Positions 59,860 through 64,000 of a stretch of 64,000 nucleotides of DNA are shown here, piece by piece. This stretch comes from Acidobacteriaceae bacterium (lineage in GTDB: Bacteria > Acidobacteriota > Terriglobia > Bryobacterales > Bryobacteraceae). Position 1 is the first letter of the stretch. Each line of letters starts with the position of its first letter. The position numbers and the translations under genes are program-made. The notes beneath the pieces were generated by a model. It saw nothing but the letters and a program-made list of their open reading frames with translations, was not told where the DNA came from and searched no databases. The stretch lies in contig JAFAMD010000044.1 in the NCBI GenBank assembly GCA_019233755.1, positions 47,982 to 111,981 on the forward strand, read 5' to 3'.

Positions 59860-60102
59860 ATGCCTATCTTTGAATACGCCTGCGACGATTGCGGCACTAA
59901 ATTCGAGAAGCTGGTGCGACGGAGCGCAGAGGCGGAGACCCTCCGCTGTCCTACTTGTGGGCAGGATCACCTGACAACCCAGTACTCGACATTTGCCGCT
60001 CATTCGGGAAGCGCGAGCAGCCATTCGGAAGCTCCTGCGGCGTGCGGGGAAGGCATGTGCGGATCCGGCTTCTGCGGAAGCGGCATGTGCGGGATGAATT
60101 GA
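59860..60102 (+). CDS. FmdB-type zinc ribbon protein with Cys-rich tail
   Basis: MPIFEYACDDCGTKFEKLVRR...LRCPTCGQ; tail CGEGMCGSGFCGSGMCGMN. Confidence 0.9.
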   Translation: MPIFEYACDDCGTKFEKLVRRSAEAETLRCPTCGQDHLTTQYSTFAAHSGSASSHSEAPAACGEGMCGSGFCGSGMCGMN

Positions 60103-60104
60103 CA

Positions 60105-60527
60105 CTAAGCGGGCGTTCCGTTACCGAATACCTCTGAGCAGGCACTGCGTATCGCGCCCAGAAAACCATCGAAACTCGATGGTTTGGTGATGTATTGGCG
60201 GGCACCCAGCGAAAACGACTTTCGCTGGTCAGAAGGCGCCGACGATGACGTAAAGACGACAGCCGGAATCGAGCGGAGATCGCCGTCGCTTTGCAATTCC
60301 GCGAGGATCTCGAGCCCGCTCCTTCGGGGAAGATTGAGGTCGAGCAGGATCAGATCGGGTTTCGGAGCTGATTCATAAGTGCCGGACCGGTGGAGAAAAG
60401 CGATCGCCTGGTCGCCATCCGAGACGCGGTAAACCTGCAGAGGAATGTCTGCTTCCCGCAAAGCAGTTTCGAGCAGAAACGCGGCTGCATCCTCATCCTC
60501 TATATAAAGAAGAACCTTCTCGCGCAT
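60105..60527 (-). CDS. Single-domain response regulator (Rcp1-like)
   Basis: VLLYIEDEDAAAFLLETAL...PDLILLDLNLPRRSGLEILAEL...VVFTSSSAPSD...ARQYITKPSS. Confidence 0.92.
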   Translation of the reverse strand: MREKVLLYIEDEDAAAFLLETALREADIPLQVYRVSDGDQAIAFLHRSGTYESAPKPDLILLDLNLPRRSGLEILAELQSDGDLRSIPAVVFTSSSAPSDQRKSFSLGARQYITKPSSFDGFLGAIRSACSEVFGNGTPA

Positions 60528-60737
60528 TAATACCTATCGTTTTGTGGCTTTCGTGTCTCGCGACCGGCGCTGGACAAACGGCGCCCCAACCCCACCCATT
60601 CATGTGTATCACGGCGTCCGTACGGCACTAGAACCAACTCGACTTCAAGGACCGTTGCGGGCACGTATTTTTCACCTTTTCTGTTGACTTTCGTTATTTA
60701 TTCGCCAACACTAAAATGCGAGGGCGAGGAGATCTGA

Positions 60738-61364
60738 ATGGCGCTGACCCGCAGACAAAAGGAATTGATGGATTTCCTGTCGGGATTCATTGAGAAGCAC
60801 GGCTACAGTCCGAGCTACGAGGAGATCGCGTCGGGATTGGGCTTGGCATCGCTGGCGACGGTGCACAAACATGTGCAAGCACTAGAAACCAAGCAGTATC
60901 TTCGCCGCAACTATAACCACAGCCGCTCTCTTGAAATCGGCGACCGGTATCTTAATGAAGAAAAAGCCCGCCACCAACCAGCGGAGCACGATGAGATTCC
61001 GCTGCTGGGCCGGATTGCAGCCGGTGTTCCCGTGGAAGCGATCCAGAACCCGGAAGCTCTTCATTTTTCAGATTTCGTGGGAAATGAGGGCACATTTGCG
61101 CTTGAGGTCCGCGGCGATTCCATGATCGAAGATCATATTTGCAGCGGAGACTATGTGCTGGTCGAAAAAACGGATTCGGTGAGGAACGGCGAAATTGTGG
61201 TCGCGCTGGTAGGGGGGACAGAGGCTACTCTAAAGCGCTACTATCTCGAATCTGACGGGCGGGTACGGCTTCAGCCGGCAAATTCAGCGATGGCCCCTAT
61301 CTACATTGACCCTGCGAATCTTGCGATTCAGGGCCGGGTGCTGGCAGTAATGAGGAAATACTAG
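60738..61364 (+). CDS. lexA: LexA repressor
   Basis: LTRRQKELMDFLSGFIEKHGYSPSYEEIA; cleavage region GRIAAGVPVEA; GDSMIEDHICSGDYVLVEK. Confidence 0.97.
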   Translation: MALTRRQKELMDFLSGFIEKHGYSPSYEEIASGLGLASLATVHKHVQALETKQYLRRNYNHSRSLEIGDRYLNEEKARHQPAEHDEIPLLGRIAAGVPVEAIQNPEALHFSDFVGNEGTFALEVRGDSMIEDHICSGDYVLVEKTDSVRNGEIVVALVGGTEATLKRYYLESDGRVRLQPANSAMAPIYIDPANLAIQGRVLAVMRKY

Positions 61365-61400
61365 CCGTAGCAACATTCCACCGATGCTACACTTCGGGTA

Positions 61401-61790
61401 GTGACGGATAGCAGCGCAGCCACAGCAACAGCCGGTTCCAGTGTGGCCAAACGATTGATTTTTTGGGATTTCCCGAGAGCTTCGTGGCAATACGACGTGG
61501 TTGTCGCGCTGATCCTTCTTTTCATCTTTGCAACGCCGCGCGACTGGTTCCATGATCAGCCTAAAGCATCCAGCGTGGTGTTGATGTCATCGCTGCATGG
61601 TTCCAACCGGGTATTCATCGCACCGGAATTATTGGAGCGTGTACCGGAAGAGTTGCGAGTGGCCCAGGCAGAGACACTGATTCACAAGCGGATTGGAAAG
61701 AGCTGGCGCGTGGCACACGTGGAGCCTATCCGGGACGAGACCGAGCAGGAAATTAAAGGCTTCATCGCGTATACCGCGCCCACGAACTAG
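61401..61790 (+). CDS. Hypothetical membrane-anchored protein
   Basis: 129 aa, single TM (YDVVVALILLFIFATPRDWF), GTG start, same strand as lexA. Confidence 0.65.
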   Translation: MTDSSAATATAGSSVAKRLIFWDFPRASWQYDVVVALILLFIFATPRDWFHDQPKASSVVLMSSLHGSNRVFIAPELLERVPEELRVAQAETLIHKRIGKSWRVAHVEPIRDETEQEIKGFIAYTAPTN

Positions 61791-61809
61791 CGTCATCCGT
61801 TTTAGAAAC

Positions 61810-62493
61810 ATGAAGAGACTCGTAACATTGGTGTGCATCGTGCTGTATCCGCTCAGCTTCTGCGCAGTTGGCCGGGCGGAAAGCGTGAATGCGATCCTGG
61901 CCCGCATGGATGCGGCTGCACCAACCTTTCATGCAATGTCCTCCGACGTCGAAATGCTGACGTATACGGCAATCCTCAGCGACAAGACGGATGAGAAGGG
62001 CACGCTGACAATGCAGAAGCTGAAATCGGGCGAAGTTCGCGCCATTCTTGACTTCCAGGGCGCAAGCGATGCACGCGAAATCGCGTTTCTCGGCAAGATC
62101 GTCCGGATCTACTATCCAAACCTGAAAACCTACCAGGATTACGATGTCGGGAAAAACACGAACGTGTTGAACCAGTTCCTGCTGCTTGGCTTCGGGTCAT
62201 CAGGAAAAGATCTGGCCGCCAACTATGACATTACTGCCGAAGGGGCGGAAAAAGTTGCAGGGCAGGATGCGGCCAAGCTTCTCCTTGCTCCGAAGAACGA
62301 ACAGGTAAAGGCGCGTCTAAGCAAAATAGAGATCTGGATCCCGAATAACGCGGCATATCCGGTACAGCAACAATTCTATGAGCCTTCCGGGAATTACCGC
62401 ATCGTCACGTATACAGACGTGAAACTCAATCCCCCCGTAAAGGGGACTTTGGAATTGAAGTTGCCGCACGATGTAAAGCGGCAGGGTCCGTAA
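61810..62493 (+). CDS. LolA-like outer membrane lipoprotein-sorting protein
   Basis: Signal peptide; ILARMDAAAPTFHAMSSDVEMLTYT...KLLLAPKNEQVKARLSKIEIWIPNNAAYPVQQQFYEPSGNYRIVTYTDVKLN. Confidence 0.8.
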   Translation: MKRLVTLVCIVLYPLSFCAVGRAESVNAILARMDAAAPTFHAMSSDVEMLTYTAILSDKTDEKGTLTMQKLKSGEVRAILDFQGASDAREIAFLGKIVRIYYPNLKTYQDYDVGKNTNVLNQFLLLGFGSSGKDLAANYDITAEGAEKVAGQDAAKLLLAPKNEQVKARLSKIEIWIPNNAAYPVQQQFYEPSGNYRIVTYTDVKLNPPVKGTLELKLPHDVKRQGP

Positions 62494-62527
62494 GAGCGGC
62501 GCAATACCGACCCATCGGGCCTTAAAC

Positions 62528-63616
62528 ATGCAGGAAGCAAACAAATCCGCCGGGAGGCTGGCGTTTATCGACTGGACGCGGGGCCTGGCAGCAGTGGTTA
62601 TGCTGCAGGGCCATGTGTTTGATTCGTTCACCCGCACAGATTTGCGCGACAAGGGGCCTTTTGTGCTCTCGCAGTTTCTCGGCGGGCTGCCTCCTGCTAT
62701 GTTTCTGTTCCTGACCGGAATCACGTTCGCGTTCCTGATGCACAGCCAGGAGAGGCAAGGCGCCACAGCGTGGAAACGCGTCGTGGCGGCACTGAAGCGG
62801 TCGCGGTACTTGTTCCTGATTGCTTTTCTATTCCGCATTCAGCTCTACGTGTTCGGTTTTCCCACGAGTCCGGCGGGCGAGTTGCTTCGCGTCGATATTT
62901 TGAATTGCATGGGCATGGCGATGCTGATCTTCGCCGCCATGGCGGTGTTCACTACACAAGAACGCATCCGGCTTTGCATTGTGCTGGGCCTGCTGATTGC
63001 CGCGCTTTCGCCTGTCATCAGCATGATCGATGCATCCGGTGCGCCATCGTTCCTCCGCGCCTATTTCTTTCCGAGCTACAAGTATTTCGGCTTCTTCCCG
63101 TGGGCCGCGTTTCTCGCTTTCGGAATGGCTGCGGGCAGCATTCTACGCATAGTGAAACAAGAGGACATGGGGAAAGTGATGCTGTGGGCGTTCGGCATCG
63201 GGCTTGGACTGATCATGGCCGCCGAGTATTTCTCGGACCTGCCCTATTCAATCTATTCAAAGAGTGAATTCTGGCTGAACAGTCCGGGTCTCATTTTGAT
63301 AAAGCTCGGCGTGGTGCTCGTGATCATGGCCATCGCATTCCTGTGGGTGCAATATGGTTCCACGCAGCGGTGGAGCCTGTTCCGCCAATTCGGAACTACA
63401 TCGCTGCTGGTCTACTGGGTGCACATCGAAATAGTTTACGGGCGCTGGCTCGGTATCTGGAAGGAAGGGCTGACGGTCAACCAAGTGCTCGTGTTCACGG
63501 CGGTGTTGATGGTGCTCTTGACTATACTCTCCGTACTGCGAACCCGCTATAAATCGATCGGCCCGTTCTTCCGGCCTAACCCGATTCCGCAGCCTGACCG
63601 CGCTTCCGGCGATTAG
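62528..63616 (+). CDS. DUF1624/heparan-alpha-glucosaminide N-acetyltransferase-like membrane protein
   Basis: RLAFIDWTRGLAAVVMLQGHVFDSF, multi-TM, GELLRVDILNCMGMAML. Confidence 0.85.
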   Translation: MQEANKSAGRLAFIDWTRGLAAVVMLQGHVFDSFTRTDLRDKGPFVLSQFLGGLPPAMFLFLTGITFAFLMHSQERQGATAWKRVVAALKRSRYLFLIAFLFRIQLYVFGFPTSPAGELLRVDILNCMGMAMLIFAAMAVFTTQERIRLCIVLGLLIAALSPVISMIDASGAPSFLRAYFFPSYKYFGFFPWAAFLAFGMAAGSILRIVKQEDMGKVMLWAFGIGLGLIMAAEYFSDLPYSIYSKSEFWLNSPGLILIKLGVVLVIMAIAFLWVQYGSTQRWSLFRQFGTTSLLVYWVHIEIVYGRWLGIWKEGLTVNQVLVFTAVLMVLLTILSVLRTRYKSIGPFFRPNPIPQPDRASGD

Positions 63617-63637
63617 TTCCTCATACAGCGCGTTGAG

Positions 63638-64000
63638 TTAGTGACCCAACGTGTATGAAATGCCGGTTGTAAATTGAAAAGAGTTTTTCTTGAAGGCAGG
63701 CGGAGGATTGTTCAAGTAGGTATCCAAAGCCGACAGGGTGAAGCCGAGGCGATGATAGGCGGGAATCGTTAAGGCCACCAACCCGTAGCCGCTCCAGGCG
63801 TTGGTGTCGTTCCAGGCCGGTGTGACGGAAATCTCCTCGTTGAGTGCAATACTATGCGGGAATTTTTGAGTATAAATCTCCGCAAACGTCGATCCGACTA
63901 AACTCTTGTTTAGAGCTGAGTCGTAAAAATTTTGATGGATGTAGGCCATACTGCCTTTGAAGTCTAATTCCTGTGTATCGGATTTGTAAGCAGTAAAACC
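63638..64000 (-). CDS. DUF481-like outer membrane protein, 3' part only (runs off window)
   Basis: Frame is open to the window edge: FTAYKSDTQELDFKGSMAYIHQNFYDSALNKSLVGSTFAEIYTQKF...NSFQFTTGISYTLGH. Confidence 0.75.
   Translation of the reverse strand, partial: GFTAYKSDTQELDFKGSMAYIHQNFYDSALNKSLVGSTFAEIYTQKFPHSIALNEEISVTPAWNDTNAWSGYGLVALTIPAYHRLGFTLSALDTYLNNPPPAFKKNSFQFTTGISYTLGH

Noticed and set aside
63622-63657. Hairpin CATACAgcgCGTTG...CAACGTGTATG between convergent genes
   Set aside because: Probably an ordinary bidirectional terminator overlapping the end of the DUF481-like gene; bulged and without T-tract, so not listed as a feature.

Overview
The window is about 64 kb of GC-rich, densely coding chromosome. 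Family content points to Acidobacteria (Bryobacterales/Solibacter-like): an ADOP-type FtsX/MacB permease, a TIGR03436-type VWFA protein, a CadC/TolB-like remnant and a PEP-CTERM protein. Most of it is housekeeping or ordinary accessory content: carAB, modBC-thiE, P450, fused dihydroxyacetone kinase, cytochrome c plus PQQ dehydrogenase, aceE, ftsY-ribD-ribE, M1 aminopeptidase, an emrAB/marR-like efflux cluster, nagZ-like GH3, lnt-lipA, msrB, lexA, and others. I found no rRNA, tRNA, CRISPR array, transposase or prophage. I did not find a clear undescribed multi-gene system. The most unusual signals are: (1) two copies of a 27-bp palindromic repeat read in frame inside the signal-peptide region of a PQQ dehydrogenase; (2) three damaged genes whose lesions can be placed to the base (a DUF3455 gene with one in-frame stop, a TolB/CadC-like gene with a 4-bp GCCT duplication and a compensating 1-nt loss, and a DHA2 efflux pump with a 1-nt loss); (3) a small 29.8-32.1 kb patch with an Xre/MbcA/ParS-like antitoxin lacking an intact toxin, a cytoplasmic-looking YD-repeat protein and a gene fragment; (4) several tandem or hairpin intergenic repeats. 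All calls come from reading the sequence and supplied translations. No database search was run.
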